Source: Archaeoglobi archaeon (GTDB lineage Archaea > Halobacteriota > Archaeoglobi > Archaeoglobales > Archaeoglobaceae). Taken from it: DNA of 34,941 bases. Every line of letters begins with the position of its first letter. Within the stretch, counting starts at the first letter, position 1. The stretch spans positions 1-34,941 of the forward strand of contig JAPDIX010000006.1 of the NCBI GenBank assembly GCA_029259345.1, written 5' to 3'. Made by a program: the position numbers and the translations under genes. Positions 8,836 to 17,670 of this stretch are shown one piece after another. A model generated the notes under the pieces. It did no database searches and was not told the DNA's origin. It saw only the letters and a list, made by a program, of their open reading frames with translations.

Positions 8836-8844
8836 CTAAATATA
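8836..8844 (+). promoter_or_regulatory. TATA box for the 8868 glycosyltransferase
   Basis: The sequence CTAAATATA is centred about 28 bp before the ATG at 8868 and is flanked upstream by an A-rich BRE-like stretch. No Shine-Dalgarno sequence precedes the ATG, so a leaderless transcript is likely. Confidence 0.55.
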
Positions 8845-8867
8845 CAAAGCAAAGTTAACTCCCATAA

Positions 8868-10019
8868 ATGAAAACTATTACAATTCTTGGACCTTCAAGG
8901 CGATTCCTTTCTGGTGTGAGTTATTATACTATCCGCCTCTCTAACGCATTATCTGAGCTATTCCATGTTAATACCATTTTATTCCGTAATATGTTACCTA
9001 AAAGGCTATTTCCAGGATGGAAAAGAGTGGGCGAAAATCTAACGAACCTCGATTTTAATAAAAATGTACGCGTTTATGAATTGCTTGATTGGTACAATCT
9101 GTTAACATGGATTAAAGCATACAGAATCGCTAAAAAGAGTGATGCAATAATTCTGGAGTGGTGGACATCTAGTGTGTCGCATATGTATCTTTTTATAGAG
9201 TTAATGAACAAAATTTCTGCAAAGATTCCGGTAATCATAGAATTTCATGAGGTTGTTGATCCACTTGAGAATTCCATACTGCCAATAAGAATATACTCGA
9301 GAATTATGGGCAGGCTGGTAAGAAAACTCGCAGTGCATTATGTTGTCCATTCAAGAGCAGACTTGGAGTTGGTTTCAAGAGTATATTCAATCCCTGAGAA
9401 AGATATAACCGTTATCCCACACGGCATATACGACCACTATCCTAGACTTAAAAAAAAGGTGGCAAGGAAAGCCCTTGGAATCGAGGATGAATTTCTAATA
9501 CTGTTTTTTGGTCTCTTAAGACCGTACAAAGGTGTCAAATATCTCATAAAAGCTTTTGATTCGTTACCTATTGAAATCATAAGCCGCTCAAAATTGCTAA
9601 TAGTAGGTGAAACTTGGGAAGACAAAGAATCTGCAATACTCGCGAAAAACTCGAACCACTCGGACAGAATAATGATAGTAAACAAATACATCCCTGATGA
9701 CGAAATACCACTGTACTTCTCCGCAGCAGATGTTGTTGTTCTGCCATATATAAGAGCTTCCCAGAGTGGTGTCGCCCATATTGCGATGGCTTTCGGCCTA
9801 CCAGTAATAGCTACAAAAGTGGGGGGGCTTTCGGAGTCTCTCGGCGCTTATTCCGGCACTATATTTGTCGAGCCCTGCGACCCAGACTCAATAAAGAGGG
9901 CTTTGATAAGAGTGCTTAATCATCGTGGACACTACCCTCCTCCAGATGATTATAGATGGGAAAACGTTGCTCTGAAATGGGCAGAATTGTTGAATTCCCT
10001 CTGCGATCCTATCCAATAA
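8868..10019 (+). CDS. Glycosyltransferase family 4 (GT-B)
   Basis: The protein is 383 residues long. MKTITILGPSRRFLSGVSYY is the N-terminal acceptor-loop region. The middle carries IIEFHEVVDPLENSILP and VVHSRADLELVSRVYSIPEK. The C-terminal nucleotide-sugar domain shows LILFFGLLRPYKGVKYLIKA, LLIVGETWEDKE, and PLYFSAADVVVLPYIRASQS followed by AFGLPVIATKVGGLSESLG. The first glutamate of the usual E-x7-E is replaced (SQSGVAHIAMAFG), a substitution seen in several GT4 subfamilies, which also fits an ALG11/WbaZ-like or fucosyl/mannosyl branch. It is transcribed alone, divergently from the 8767 glycosyltransferase, and followed by a decayed region. Confidence 0.88.
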   Translation: MKTITILGPSRRFLSGVSYYTIRLSNALSELFHVNTILFRNMLPKRLFPGWKRVGENLTNLDFNKNVRVYELLDWYNLLTWIKAYRIAKKSDAIILEWWTSSVSHMYLFIELMNKISAKIPVIIEFHEVVDPLENSILPIRIYSRIMGRLVRKLAVHYVVHSRADLELVSRVYSIPEKDITVIPHGIYDHYPRLKKKVARKALGIEDEFLILFFGLLRPYKGVKYLIKAFDSLPIEIISRSKLLIVGETWEDKESAILAKNSNHSDRIMIVNKYIPDDEIPLYFSAADVVVLPYIRASQSGVAHIAMAFGLPVIATKVGGLSESLGAYSGTIFVEPCDPDSIKRALIRVLNHRGHYPPPDDYRWENVALKWAELLNSLCDPIQ

Positions 10020-10480
10020 CTATCACCTTCTCACCACATTGAAATAAAATACGAATTGGCTGTCCTAACCTCAGGATGCACTTCAACCAAATCCCTGATG
10101 AACTCGTTAAAGTTACTGAAGAAATAACAAATGGGTTAAAATATGACTAAGACAAATTCTTTTTGATTATGCAACCATTAGAAGATAAGATCACTCGGCA
10201 AAATTAAAGGTTGTGAGCTTTACTCTGAGCCCCTTACCAACCTCTCTGTATACATTTATTAAAAAAGACGTTCTTAGGATTTCTATTTTCAGAACTAAAC
10301 CTTTACCTTCAAAGCTCTCATGATGGCTGTTTAGAACCTGCCTGAAGGATTCAACGTCTCCACACTTGCTGGAGGAAAGCATCTTTCTGTCTTAGACATC
10401 CCAAGGTTCGTGAGAAAACATTCCAACGTGAAGATTGAGCTGATGGAGAATCCAAAAAACACATAAATTCAGGCAGAATA
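10020..10480. other. 461-bp gap with apparent gene remnants
   Basis: No full-length convincing gene is visible. Short stretches look like former coding sequence in several frames. On the minus strand near 10050-10130 a frame reads FNEFIRDLVEVHPEVRTANS, resembling the last helix and strand of an Lrp/AsnC-type RAM domain. On the plus strand near 10345-10465 a frame reads PEGFNVSTLAGGKHLSVLDI and ends in a stop at 10463-10465. A 63-codon minus-strand frame at 10191-10382 lacks a promoter or ribosome site. The reading is that this is a gene graveyard separating the glycan island from housekeeping genes. Confidence 0.4.
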
Positions 10481-10489
10481 ATGAAAGCC

Positions 10490-10978
10490 ATGAAACTCGA
10501 GAAGGTTGAGATTCTGAACCCTGATTTGAAGTATCAGGTAATAGTCGGACAGGCGAACTTCTCCGTATTTACCGTTGATGACCTTTTCAGGGCTTTGCTT
10601 ACAGCAGTTCCGGGCATAAAGGTTGCCGTTGCCATGAACGAAGCTGCCCCAAAGCTTGTGAGAGTAACAGGCAATGATGAAGAACTGAAGAAGCTTGCAG
10701 CGGAAAATGCTTTGAGAATTGCAGCGAGTCACGTGTTTGTCGTAGTCTCTTCAAACGCTTTTCCAATAAACGTTCTCAACACCATCAAACTTCATCCGGC
10801 AGTTTGCAACGTTTTTGTTGCTTCAGCAAATCCAATCGAAATCATTGTGGCAGAAACGGAGCTTGGAAGGGCTGTACTTGGAGCTGTGGATGGAGCTGCA
10901 GTTACAAGAATTGAAAATGACGAAGAGAAAAGGCAGAGGAGAGAACTCTGCGAGAAGCTCGGATACAGGCTTGATTGA
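10490..10978 (+). CDS. Adenosine-specific kinase family protein (PF04008/DUF355)
   Basis: About 162 residues. The protein matches the small, widely conserved archaeal/bacterial family described as adenosine-specific kinase. It has EKVEILNPDLKYQVIVGQAN at the N-terminus, then VDDLFRALLTAVPGIKVAVA with MNEAAPKLVRVTGNDEELKK. SHVFVVVSSNAFPINVLNTI, ANPIEIIVAETELGRAVLGA and VDGAAVTRIENDEEK follow, the glycine/alanine-rich part being near-invariant. The family fold binds AMP/adenosine and is assumed to act in nucleotide metabolism, but the cellular role is poorly established. I prefer the ATG at 10490, because the TATA-like CATAAATT (10462-10469) is about 24 bp upstream of it. The ATG at 10481 is an alternative adding three residues. 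It stands alone just ahead of leuS. Confidence 0.85.
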   Translation: MKLEKVEILNPDLKYQVIVGQANFSVFTVDDLFRALLTAVPGIKVAVAMNEAAPKLVRVTGNDEELKKLAAENALRIAASHVFVVVSSNAFPINVLNTIKLHPAVCNVFVASANPIEIIVAETELGRAVLGAVDGAAVTRIENDEEKRQRRELCEKLGYRLD

Positions 10979-10982
10979 CAAA

Positions 10983-10991
10983 ATTTTTAAT
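10983..10991 (+). promoter_or_regulatory. TATA box for leuS
   Basis: ATTTTTAAT is centred about 26 bp before the leuS ATG at 11013, and no Shine-Dalgarno motif lies between them. The position predicts a leaderless leuS message. It also provides a T run after the preceding gene's stop. Confidence 0.5.
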
Positions 10992-11012
10992 CCCATCAAA
11001 TGAGGCAACCGC

Positions 11013-13814
11013 ATGGTAGATTTCAGAGAAATCGAGAGGAAGTGGCAGAAAGCCTGGCAGGAATCAAGGATTTTTGAGGTTGATCCTGACGATCGTGAAA
11101 AGTTTTTCCTGACAATCCCTTATCCTTACCTTAATGGGAATCTTCATGCGGGACATACAAGAACCTTCACAATTGGAGATGCCTTTGCCAGATACATGAG
11201 AATGAAGGGGTATAACGTCCTCTTTCCCCTTGGATTCCATGTAACTGGCACGCCGATTATAGGGCTGGCGGAACTGATAGCCAAGAGAGACGAGAAAACT
11301 ATCGAGGTTTACACGAAATACCATGATGTTCCGCTAGATGACCTTCTTGAACTTACCACTCCCGAGAAAATTGTAGAATACTTCTCCAGAGAGGCTCTTC
11401 AGGCTCTGAAGGAGATTGGGTACTCCATAGACTGGAGGAGGGTTTTCACGACAACAGATGAGGAATATCAGAAGTTCATCGAGTGGCAGTACTGGAAGCT
11501 GAAAGAGATGGGAGTGGTTGTAAAGGGAAGCCATCCCGTCAGGTATTGTCCTAACGACCAGAACCCGGTTGAGGATCACGATCTGCTGATGGGCGAGGAG
11601 GCTACTATCGTTGAGTTCACAGTGATCAAGTTCAAGCTTGAGGATGACGACTTAATCTTTCCCTGTGCCACGCTACGCCCCGAAACAGTTTTCGGGGTTA
11701 CCAACATCTGGATTAAGCCCACCACATACGTTATTGCTGAAGTTGATGGGGAAAAGTGGTTGGTAAGCAAGGAGGCGTATGAAAAGCTAACATACACCGA
11801 AAAGTCTGTTAAGCTTGTCAGAGAGGTTGATGCAAGGAATTACATCGGAAAATACGTTGTAGTTCCCCTTGTCAACAGAAGGGTTCCAATATTGCCAGCC
11901 GATTTTGTCGATACCGATAATGCTACTGGAGTTGTGATGAGCGTTCCCGCTCACGCCCCCTATGACTACGCCGCCATTGAGGATTTGAAGAGAGACGAAG
12001 AGAGGTTGAAGGAGTTCGGGATTAGTAGGGAAGTTGTCGAAAATCTGAAGCCTATCGTGCTCATAGGGACATCCGACCTAAAAGGGGTTCCAGCGGAGAC
12101 ACTTGTAAGGGAACTTGGTGTGAGAAGTCAGCAGGATGTTGAGCTGCTGGAGAAGGCGACAAAGACCCTCTACAAAAAGGAGTATCACACAGGAATTATG
12201 CTCGAAAACACGATGGATTATTCCGGGATGAAAGTTTCTGAGGCGAAGGAAAGGGTGCATGAGGATTTGATAAGGGCTGGTTTGGGTGATGTGTTCTACG
12301 AGTTCAGCGAAAAGCCAGTTATATGCAGATGCGGCACTAAATGTGTTGTGAAAGTTGTAAGGGATCAGTGGTTCCTGAACTACTCGAATCGAGAGTGGAA
12401 GGACAAAGTTCTGAAACACATTGAAGAAATGCAGATAATCCCCGATTACTACAAGGAGGAGTTCAGAAACAAGATTGAATGGTTGAAGGACAAGGCTTGT
12501 GCGAGAAGAAAAGGGTTGGGGACGAGGATACCGTGGGATAGAGAATGGCTGATAGAGAGCCTCTCGGATTCAACCATTTACATGGCTTACTACATCCTTG
12601 CCAAATATATCAACGAAGGCACTCTGAAAGCCGAAAACATAGCTCAGGAGTTCTTGGATTACGTGCTTCTTGGTAAAGGAGATGCAGAGAGCGCTTCAAG
12701 TTCCGCTGGCATTGACGTCAGGGTTGTGGAGAAAATCAGACATGATTTTGAATACTGGTATCCTGTTGATTTGAGGAGCAGTGGAAAAGACCTCGTCGCC
12801 AATCACTTGCTCTTCTATCTCTTCCACCATATTGCAATCTTTCCACCAGAAAAATGGCCAAGAGCGATTGCTGTCAATGGCTATGTCAGTCTTGAGGGTA
12901 AAAAGATGAGCAAGAGTAAAGGGCCTTTGCTCACGATGAAAAGGGCTGTTCAGCAGTATGGGGCAGATGTGACAAGGCTCTACATTCTCCACGCTGCTGA
13001 GTATGACAGCGATGCAGATTGGAAGAGTAGAGAAGTAGAGGGGCTTGCAAACCACCTCAAAAGATTCTACAACCTCGTGAAGGAGCACTATGTTGGCGAA
13101 GTTAAGGAGCCAACAACACTCGATCGCTGGCTTATTAGCAGAATGCAGAGGGCAATAAAAGAAGTGAGGGAGGCGATGGATAAGTTACAGACGAGAAGAG
13201 CTGTGAATGCTGCCTTTTTCGAAATTATGAACGACGTGAGGTGGTATTTGAGAAGAGGTGGTAACAATCTTGCAGTAATCCTCGACGACTGGCTAAAGCT
13301 ACTCTCTCCCTTCGCTCCGCACGTCTGCGAAGAGCTCTGGCACTTGAAGCACGATAGTTTTGTGAGTCTTGAACCCTACCCACAATTCGATGAGTCTAAG
13401 ATTGACGAGAGTGCTGAGATGACGGAAGAGTACCTTAAAAGGCTAATAGAAGACCTACTGGAGGTCAAGAAGTTCGTCGAAGGAGCTAAAGAGGTCTACA
13501 TTTATCCCGCAGATGAGTGGAAAGTTGAAGCTGCCAGAACCGTTCTCAGCAGTAACGATGTCGGTGAGGCTATTAAGAAACTCATGAAAGATGAAAAAAT
13601 GTGGGAGATTGGGAAAGAAGTAGCAGATTTCGTGAAAAAAGTTTTCAAGGACAGGAAGAAGCTGGTGGTTTTGAATGAGAAAGAGATAATCCAAGAGAAT
13701 GTCAGCTTCATTGAAAATGAGACAGGAATGAAAGTCTCCCTCGATCCATCGAAGGTTCCTGATGAGAAGAAGAGGATGGCCATTCCAGGTAAACCTGCCA
13801 TATATGTTGTCTGA
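11013..13814 (+). CDS. leuS: Leucyl-tRNA synthetase, archaeal type
   Basis: This class I aminoacyl-tRNA synthetase of 933 residues charges tRNA-Leu with leucine in the cytoplasm. The HIGH signature appears as HAGH at residues 45-48 (PYLNGNLHAGHTRTFTIGD). The CP1 editing domain contains LRPETVFGVTNIWIKP and the threonine/aspartate-rich NATGVVMSVPAHAPYDYA. The catalytic loop KKMSKSKG is near residue 630. Residues from about 690 to 800 form the anticodon-binding helical domain (RRAVNAAFFEIMNDVRWYLR), and an archaeal C-terminal extension follows, ending in AIPGKPAIYVV. The length is typical of archaeal LeuRS and longer than the bacterial form. It is a single-gene unit, with a TATA box just upstream. 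Confidence 0.98.
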   Translation: MVDFREIERKWQKAWQESRIFEVDPDDREKFFLTIPYPYLNGNLHAGHTRTFTIGDAFARYMRMKGYNVLFPLGFHVTGTPIIGLAELIAKRDEKTIEVYTKYHDVPLDDLLELTTPEKIVEYFSREALQALKEIGYSIDWRRVFTTTDEEYQKFIEWQYWKLKEMGVVVKGSHPVRYCPNDQNPVEDHDLLMGEEATIVEFTVIKFKLEDDDLIFPCATLRPETVFGVTNIWIKPTTYVIAEVDGEKWLVSKEAYEKLTYTEKSVKLVREVDARNYIGKYVVVPLVNRRVPILPADFVDTDNATGVVMSVPAHAPYDYAAIEDLKRDEERLKEFGISREVVENLKPIVLIGTSDLKGVPAETLVRELGVRSQQDVELLEKATKTLYKKEYHTGIMLENTMDYSGMKVSEAKERVHEDLIRAGLGDVFYEFSEKPVICRCGTKCVVKVVRDQWFLNYSNREWKDKVLKHIEEMQIIPDYYKEEFRNKIEWLKDKACARRKGLGTRIPWDREWLIESLSDSTIYMAYYILAKYINEGTLKAENIAQEFLDYVLLGKGDAESASSSAGIDVRVVEKIRHDFEYWYPVDLRSSGKDLVANHLLFYLFHHIAIFPPEKWPRAIAVNGYVSLEGKKMSKSKGPLLTMKRAVQQYGADVTRLYILHAAEYDSDADWKSREVEGLANHLKRFYNLVKEHYVGEVKEPTTLDRWLISRMQRAIKEVREAMDKLQTRRAVNAAFFEIMNDVRWYLRRGGNNLAVILDDWLKLLSPFAPHVCEELWHLKHDSFVSLEPYPQFDESKIDESAEMTEEYLKRLIEDLLEVKKFVEGAKEVYIYPADEWKVEAARTVLSSNDVGEAIKKLMKDEKMWEIGKEVADFVKKVFKDRKKLVVLNEKEIIQENVSFIENETGMKVSLDPSKVPDEKKRMAIPGKPAIYVV

Positions 13815-13954
13815 ATCCAATGGCTAATACGATGTTACTTGACTGCTGCCAACGCGACATTCAAGAGGGCATAAATAGAGAACTTCTTTATAATCACAGT
13901 AATACTCGCTCTCACAACTAAACTTGGCAAAAACCTAACAAAATTCAAGAAAGG

Positions 13955-13962
13955 CTTATATG
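13955..13962 (+). promoter_or_regulatory. TATA box for the beta-oxidation operon
   Basis: CTTATATG is centred 25-26 bp before the thiolase ATG at 13984, in an otherwise gene-free 169-bp gap after leuS. No ribosome site precedes the ATG (CCCCTCC), so the first gene is probably leaderless. The rest of the gap (13815-13950) shows nothing recognisable. Confidence 0.6.
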
Positions 13963-13983
13963 ATGTGTAACTAAAGCCCCTCC

Positions 13984-15171
13984 ATGTCAGAGAACGTTGC
14001 TGTTATAGGTATAGGGCACTCCAAATTTGGAACAAGGAAGGACGTGAACACCGCTGAACTGTGCTGGGAATCAATGAAACCAGCTTTTGAAACCGCAAAT
14101 TTGGAACCAAAAGATATAGACTTCTTCGCTGTTGGCAATGCAGGAATTTGGAGCAGTGAGGCAGCAATTCCCGCGCTTGTTGCAGAGTATGCTGACCTTG
14201 CCCCAAAGGGCTCTATGAGGGTTGAGGCTGCATGTGCGAGTGGAAGTGCTGCTGTTAGAGTGGGCTACACAGCAATCAAATCAGGAATTGCCGATTTAGC
14301 CTTGGCTCTTGGAGTCGAGAAAATGCAGGAGTCACCAAACCCCAATGTAATAGAGCTGATTGGAAGATTCGGAAGCTACTTCTGGGAATTCGAGAACTTT
14401 GGCCTTACCTTCCCCGCCTACTACGCCCTTCACGGCACTGCTTACATGATGAAGTATGGTGCTACCGAAGAAGACTATGCAAGAGTTGCGGTGAAGAACC
14501 ACTACTATGGAGCAAAGAACCCTTACGCCCAGTTCCAGAAAGAAATAGATATCGAGACCGTTTTGAAGAGTCCTTACATCGCTTGGCCATTCAAGCTGTT
14601 TGATTGCTCGCCAATCACCGACGGTTCAGCATGTGTGATTCTTGCGAGTGAGGAAAAAGTCAAGGAGCTTGGAATTGAGGAGAAGGTCTGGATTCTCGGT
14701 CAAGGTGTTGGTACAGGCACTGCAAATCTTAGCAGGAGAGAGGAGTTTACTTCCCTCGCATCAGCCAGATACGCAGCAGAGCAGGCTTACAAGATGGCTG
14801 GAATTGACATTGACAATCCAGCTAACTATCTCGATGGAGCAAATGTGCACGATTGCTTTACCGCTCCAGAAATTATTGCCTACGAGGATTTGAGATTCTG
14901 CAAGAGAGGGGAGGGATACAAGCTCATCAGAGATGAGCAGACGTATATTGGAGGAAAGATACCAGTCAATGTTGATGGGGGACTCAAAGCAAAGGGTCAT
15001 CCAATTGGCGCAACTGGGGTGAGCCAAGCAGTTGAAGCATACAAGCAACTACTGCAAAAGGCAGAACCGGGAAGACAGGCCGACATCAACAAAGGTAGGT
15101 GGTTGGCTCACAATGTTGGAGGAACGGGACACTACACCTATGTAACAATCTACGGGCTTGAAAAGAGGTGA
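13984..15171 (+). CDS. Thiolase-superfamily acetyl-CoA C-acyltransferase
   Basis: The 395-residue protein is of the SCP2-like archaeal thiolase type. It either cleaves 3-ketoacyl-CoA with CoA to give acetyl-CoA, or runs the reverse condensation. The acyl-accepting cysteine lies in RVEAACASGSAAVRVGYTA at about residue 84. The second catalytic region GLKAKGHPIGATGVSQAVEA carries the active-site histidine, and the C-terminal region HNVGGTGHYTYVTIYG matches archaeal members. Here the terminal Cys-x-Gly of classical thiolases is replaced by NVGGTG, usual in this subgroup. It is followed immediately by a DUF35 partner, and then by a dehydrogenase/hydratase fusion and etfBA. Fatty-acid beta-oxidation therefore seems more likely than mevalonate synthesis, since no HMG-CoA synthase is present here. 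Confidence 0.92.
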   Translation: MSENVAVIGIGHSKFGTRKDVNTAELCWESMKPAFETANLEPKDIDFFAVGNAGIWSSEAAIPALVAEYADLAPKGSMRVEAACASGSAAVRVGYTAIKSGIADLALALGVEKMQESPNPNVIELIGRFGSYFWEFENFGLTFPAYYALHGTAYMMKYGATEEDYARVAVKNHYYGAKNPYAQFQKEIDIETVLKSPYIAWPFKLFDCSPITDGSACVILASEEKVKELGIEEKVWILGQGVGTGTANLSRREEFTSLASARYAAEQAYKMAGIDIDNPANYLDGANVHDCFTAPEIIAYEDLRFCKRGEGYKLIRDEQTYIGGKIPVNVDGGLKAKGHPIGATGVSQAVEAYKQLLQKAEPGRQADINKGRWLAHNVGGTGHYTYVTIYGLEKR

Positions 15172-15176
15172 GTATA

Positions 15177-15665
15177 ATGGATGAGAAAGTGAAGAAGAAT
15201 CTGGAGGAGTTTGGTTTTCCGGTTATTGTTGATGAGAGAAGCGGAGCGATGCAGTGGGTGGACATGAGGGAACTCAGGTTGCGCTACATAATCTCAATTG
15301 AAAACATCAAGCCCTTCTACGAGGGGTTGAGAGAGGGCAAATTAATGGCCACAAAATGCAAGAAGTGTGGCAGGATATTCTTCCCCCCACAGAAGGATTG
15401 TCCAAGCTGCTTTGATTCTGACATTGAGTGGGTTGAGATGAAGAAAGAGGGGACACTTGAGACGATGACTGTCGTCTTTGTCAAACCTCCATCTTTCGGG
15501 CAGTACGACCCCTATCCAGTGGCGATTGCGAAGCTCGATGATGGGCCTAAAATCCTTGCTTGGTATAATGGTGATCCGCAGCAGGTTAAACCGGGTCAGA
15601 GGGTGAAGGTTCAGGTCAGCAGGAGGAAAGAAGGTTATCTTATGTATGAGTTAGCACCGATTTGA
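15177..15665 (+). CDS. DUF35 OB-fold zinc-ribbon protein (thiolase partner)
   Basis: The 162-residue protein has an N-terminal helix, a rubredoxin-like zinc ribbon (CKKCGRIFFPPQKDCPSC) and a C-terminal OB fold (GTLETMTVVFVKPPSFGQYD, then KPGQRVKVQVSRRKEGYLMY). DUF35 proteins accompany archaeal thiolases. In the acetoacetyl-CoA thiolase/HMG-CoA synthase complex the DUF35 subunit forms a shared CoA-binding bridge, so a structural or substrate-channelling role with the adjacent thiolase is likely. I chose the ATG at 15177, six bases after AGGTGA; the frame also opens at a GTG (15168) overlapping the thiolase stop. The next gene begins 10 bases after its stop, with its own GAGGTGA. Confidence 0.9.
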   Translation: MDEKVKKNLEEFGFPVIVDERSGAMQWVDMRELRLRYIISIENIKPFYEGLREGKLMATKCKKCGRIFFPPQKDCPSCFDSDIEWVEMKKEGTLETMTVVFVKPPSFGQYDPYPVAIAKLDDGPKILAWYNGDPQQVKPGQRVKVQVSRRKEGYLMYELAPI

Positions 15666-15675
15666 GGTGAATAAT

Positions 15676-17652
15676 ATGGAGGTAAAGAAGATTTGTGTTC
15701 TCGGCGCTGGAGCAATGGGTAGTGGTATTGCTCAAGTTTGTGCTACCGCGGGCTATGAGGTTTGGGTAAGAGATATAAAGCAGGAATTCCTCGACAGGGG
15801 CAAGGCTGGTATCGAGAAGAACTTGCAGAGAGCCGTGAGCAAGGGCAAGATGACTGAAGAGAAGGCAAAAGAGATTCTCAGCAGGATACATTTCACCCTC
15901 GAAATGGAAGAGGCTGTGAAAGATGCCGATTTGGTTATTGAGGCTGTGCCAGAAATAATGGATTTAAAGAAGCAGGTTTTCGCAGAAGTTCAGCAGTATG
16001 CAAAACCTGAGTGTATATTTGCGAGCAACACCTCTGGTTTGAGTATCACCGAGCTTGGAAACTCAACCGACAGGCCAGAAAAGTTCCTCGGTTTACACTT
16101 CTTCAATCCACCACCAGTAATGGCTCTGGTTGAGGTAATAAAGGGTGAAAAGACGAGTGATGAAACAATAAAGTTCGGTGTGGAGTTCGTGAAGAGTATC
16201 GGAAAGGTTCCTGTTGTAGTTAAGAAGGACATTGCAGGGTTTATTGTTAACAGAATTCTTGTGCCGTATCTGGTTTTGGCGATTGATGATGTGGAGAAGG
16301 GAGTGGCAACCAAAGAGGAAATTGATGCAACGATGATGTACAAATACAGCCTCCCGATGGGCCCAATCGAACTGTCTGATTTTGTTGGGCTGGACATCCT
16401 CTACCATGCGGGTCAGCAGTGGGACATCGTTCCGCCATCAAAGCTCCTTGCTGAGAAATTTGAGGCAAAAGAACTTGGGATGAAAACGGGTAAGGGATTC
16501 TACGACTGGAGTGCAGGAAGACCAAAGATACCTCAGGAGCTGGCTGGGAAGTACGATGCATTGAGATTGATGGCTCCGATGGTCAATATCGCTGCCGACA
16601 TTATCGCAATGGATGTTGCAGAACCAAAGGATGTTGATACGGCAATGAAGCTCGGAACGAATATGCCAAAGGGTCCATGCGAGCTCGGTGATGAAATTGG
16701 CCTTGACGTTATCCTCTCAAAGGTCGAAGAGCTTTACAAGGAGAAAGGTTTCGAAATTCTAAAACCATCCGAGTATCTCAAAAAGATGGTTGCCGAGGGT
16801 AAGCTTGGAGAGAAGAGTGGCGAAGGATTCTACAGCTATGGAAAGGGAGAAATGACCTTCAAGAATATTGAAGTTCAGAAAGATATTGAGAACAAGATTG
16901 CAAAAGTTATTATAAACCGACCTCAGAGACTGAACGCCCTTTCTCCAGAAGCTCTTGATGAACTGTTCGATGCGTTCAGGATGCTCGAGAAGGATGATGA
17001 GGTTAGGGTTGTAATTGTGACTGGCGCGGGAGATAAGGCCTTCTCGGCTGGTTTTGATCTTCAGACTGCGATGCAGGATCCATCCGGGTTGGCTCCAGCA
17101 AACTCGATGATGCTTGCAGCAAAGGGTCAGTGGGTTTTCACGCAGATAGAGAGATTTCCAAAACCTGTCATTGCCGCAATCAATGGATACGCCTTTGGCG
17201 GTGGATGTGAACTTGCGATGGTATGTGACTTCAGGATCATGAAAAAAGGTGCAAAAATCGGTCTAACAGAAGTAAGTCTCGCACTGATACCCGGATGGGG
17301 TGGAACTCAGAGACTTCCAAAGCTCGTGGGGATGACAAAGGCAAAGGAGATGATAATGCTTGCAAAAAGAGTAGACGCTGATGAGGCGGAAAGGATTGGA
17401 CTCGTAAACAAAGCGGTTGAATCTGAGAAGTTTGAAGAGGAGGTTATGGCACTGGCAAAACAGCTTGCCGAAGGCCCACCAATAAGCTTGAGAGCGGCTA
17501 AATATGCGATCAACTTTGGCTATGAACTGCCTCCTGAGATCGGACAGGCTATAGAAGCTGCATACTTCGGAATCGCAACTTCAACTCAGGACGTAATGGA
17601 GGGTGTTTCAGCATTCTTCCAGAGAAGGAAACCGGAGTTCAAAGGAAAGTAA
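15676..17652 (+). CDS. Fused 3-hydroxyacyl-CoA dehydrogenase / enoyl-CoA hydratase
   Basis: The 658-residue bifunctional enzyme performs two middle steps of beta-oxidation. Residues 1-180 are the NAD-binding domain (KKICVLGAGAMGSGIAQVCA), with the dehydrogenase signature ASNTSGLSITEL and LGLHFFNPPPVMALVEVI. Two C-terminal 3HCDH helical domains follow to about residue 390 (KDIAGFIVNRILVPYLVLAI; ELGDEIGLDVILSKVEELY). The rest is a crotonase-fold hydratase: INRPQRLNALSPEALDEL, VVIVTGAGDKAFSAGFDLQT, the oxyanion region AAINGYAFGGGCELAMVCDF and EVSLALIPGWGGTQRLPKLV, with a catalytic glutamate. The order (dehydrogenase then hydratase) is the reverse of bacterial FadB and is the archaeal arrangement. 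The ATG at 15676 follows GAGGTGA with a 5-base spacer. Confidence 0.95.
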   Translation: MEVKKICVLGAGAMGSGIAQVCATAGYEVWVRDIKQEFLDRGKAGIEKNLQRAVSKGKMTEEKAKEILSRIHFTLEMEEAVKDADLVIEAVPEIMDLKKQVFAEVQQYAKPECIFASNTSGLSITELGNSTDRPEKFLGLHFFNPPPVMALVEVIKGEKTSDETIKFGVEFVKSIGKVPVVVKKDIAGFIVNRILVPYLVLAIDDVEKGVATKEEIDATMMYKYSLPMGPIELSDFVGLDILYHAGQQWDIVPPSKLLAEKFEAKELGMKTGKGFYDWSAGRPKIPQELAGKYDALRLMAPMVNIAADIIAMDVAEPKDVDTAMKLGTNMPKGPCELGDEIGLDVILSKVEELYKEKGFEILKPSEYLKKMVAEGKLGEKSGEGFYSYGKGEMTFKNIEVQKDIENKIAKVIINRPQRLNALSPEALDELFDAFRMLEKDDEVRVVIVTGAGDKAFSAGFDLQTAMQDPSGLAPANSMMLAAKGQWVFTQIERFPKPVIAAINGYAFGGGCELAMVCDFRIMKKGAKIGLTEVSLALIPGWGGTQRLPKLVGMTKAKEMIMLAKRVDADEAERIGLVNKAVESEKFEEEVMALAKQLAEGPPISLRAAKYAINFGYELPPEIGQAIEAAYFGIATSTQDVMEGVSAFFQRRKPEFKGK

Positions 17653-17670
17653 AATTTTCTCCCTTAAATT

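Noticed and set aside
10191-10382. 63-codon minus-strand frame in the gap before the adenosine-specific kinase gene
   Set aside because: No TATA box or ribosome site upstream, no recognised domain, and coding-like fragments in other frames of the same stretch point to decayed sequence.
13984-15665. Reading the thiolase-DUF35 pair as part of the mevalonate (HMG-CoA) pathway
   Set aside because: In archaea that pair normally sits next to HMG-CoA synthase. Here it is followed by the dehydrogenase/hydratase fusion and etfBA, which favours beta-oxidation.
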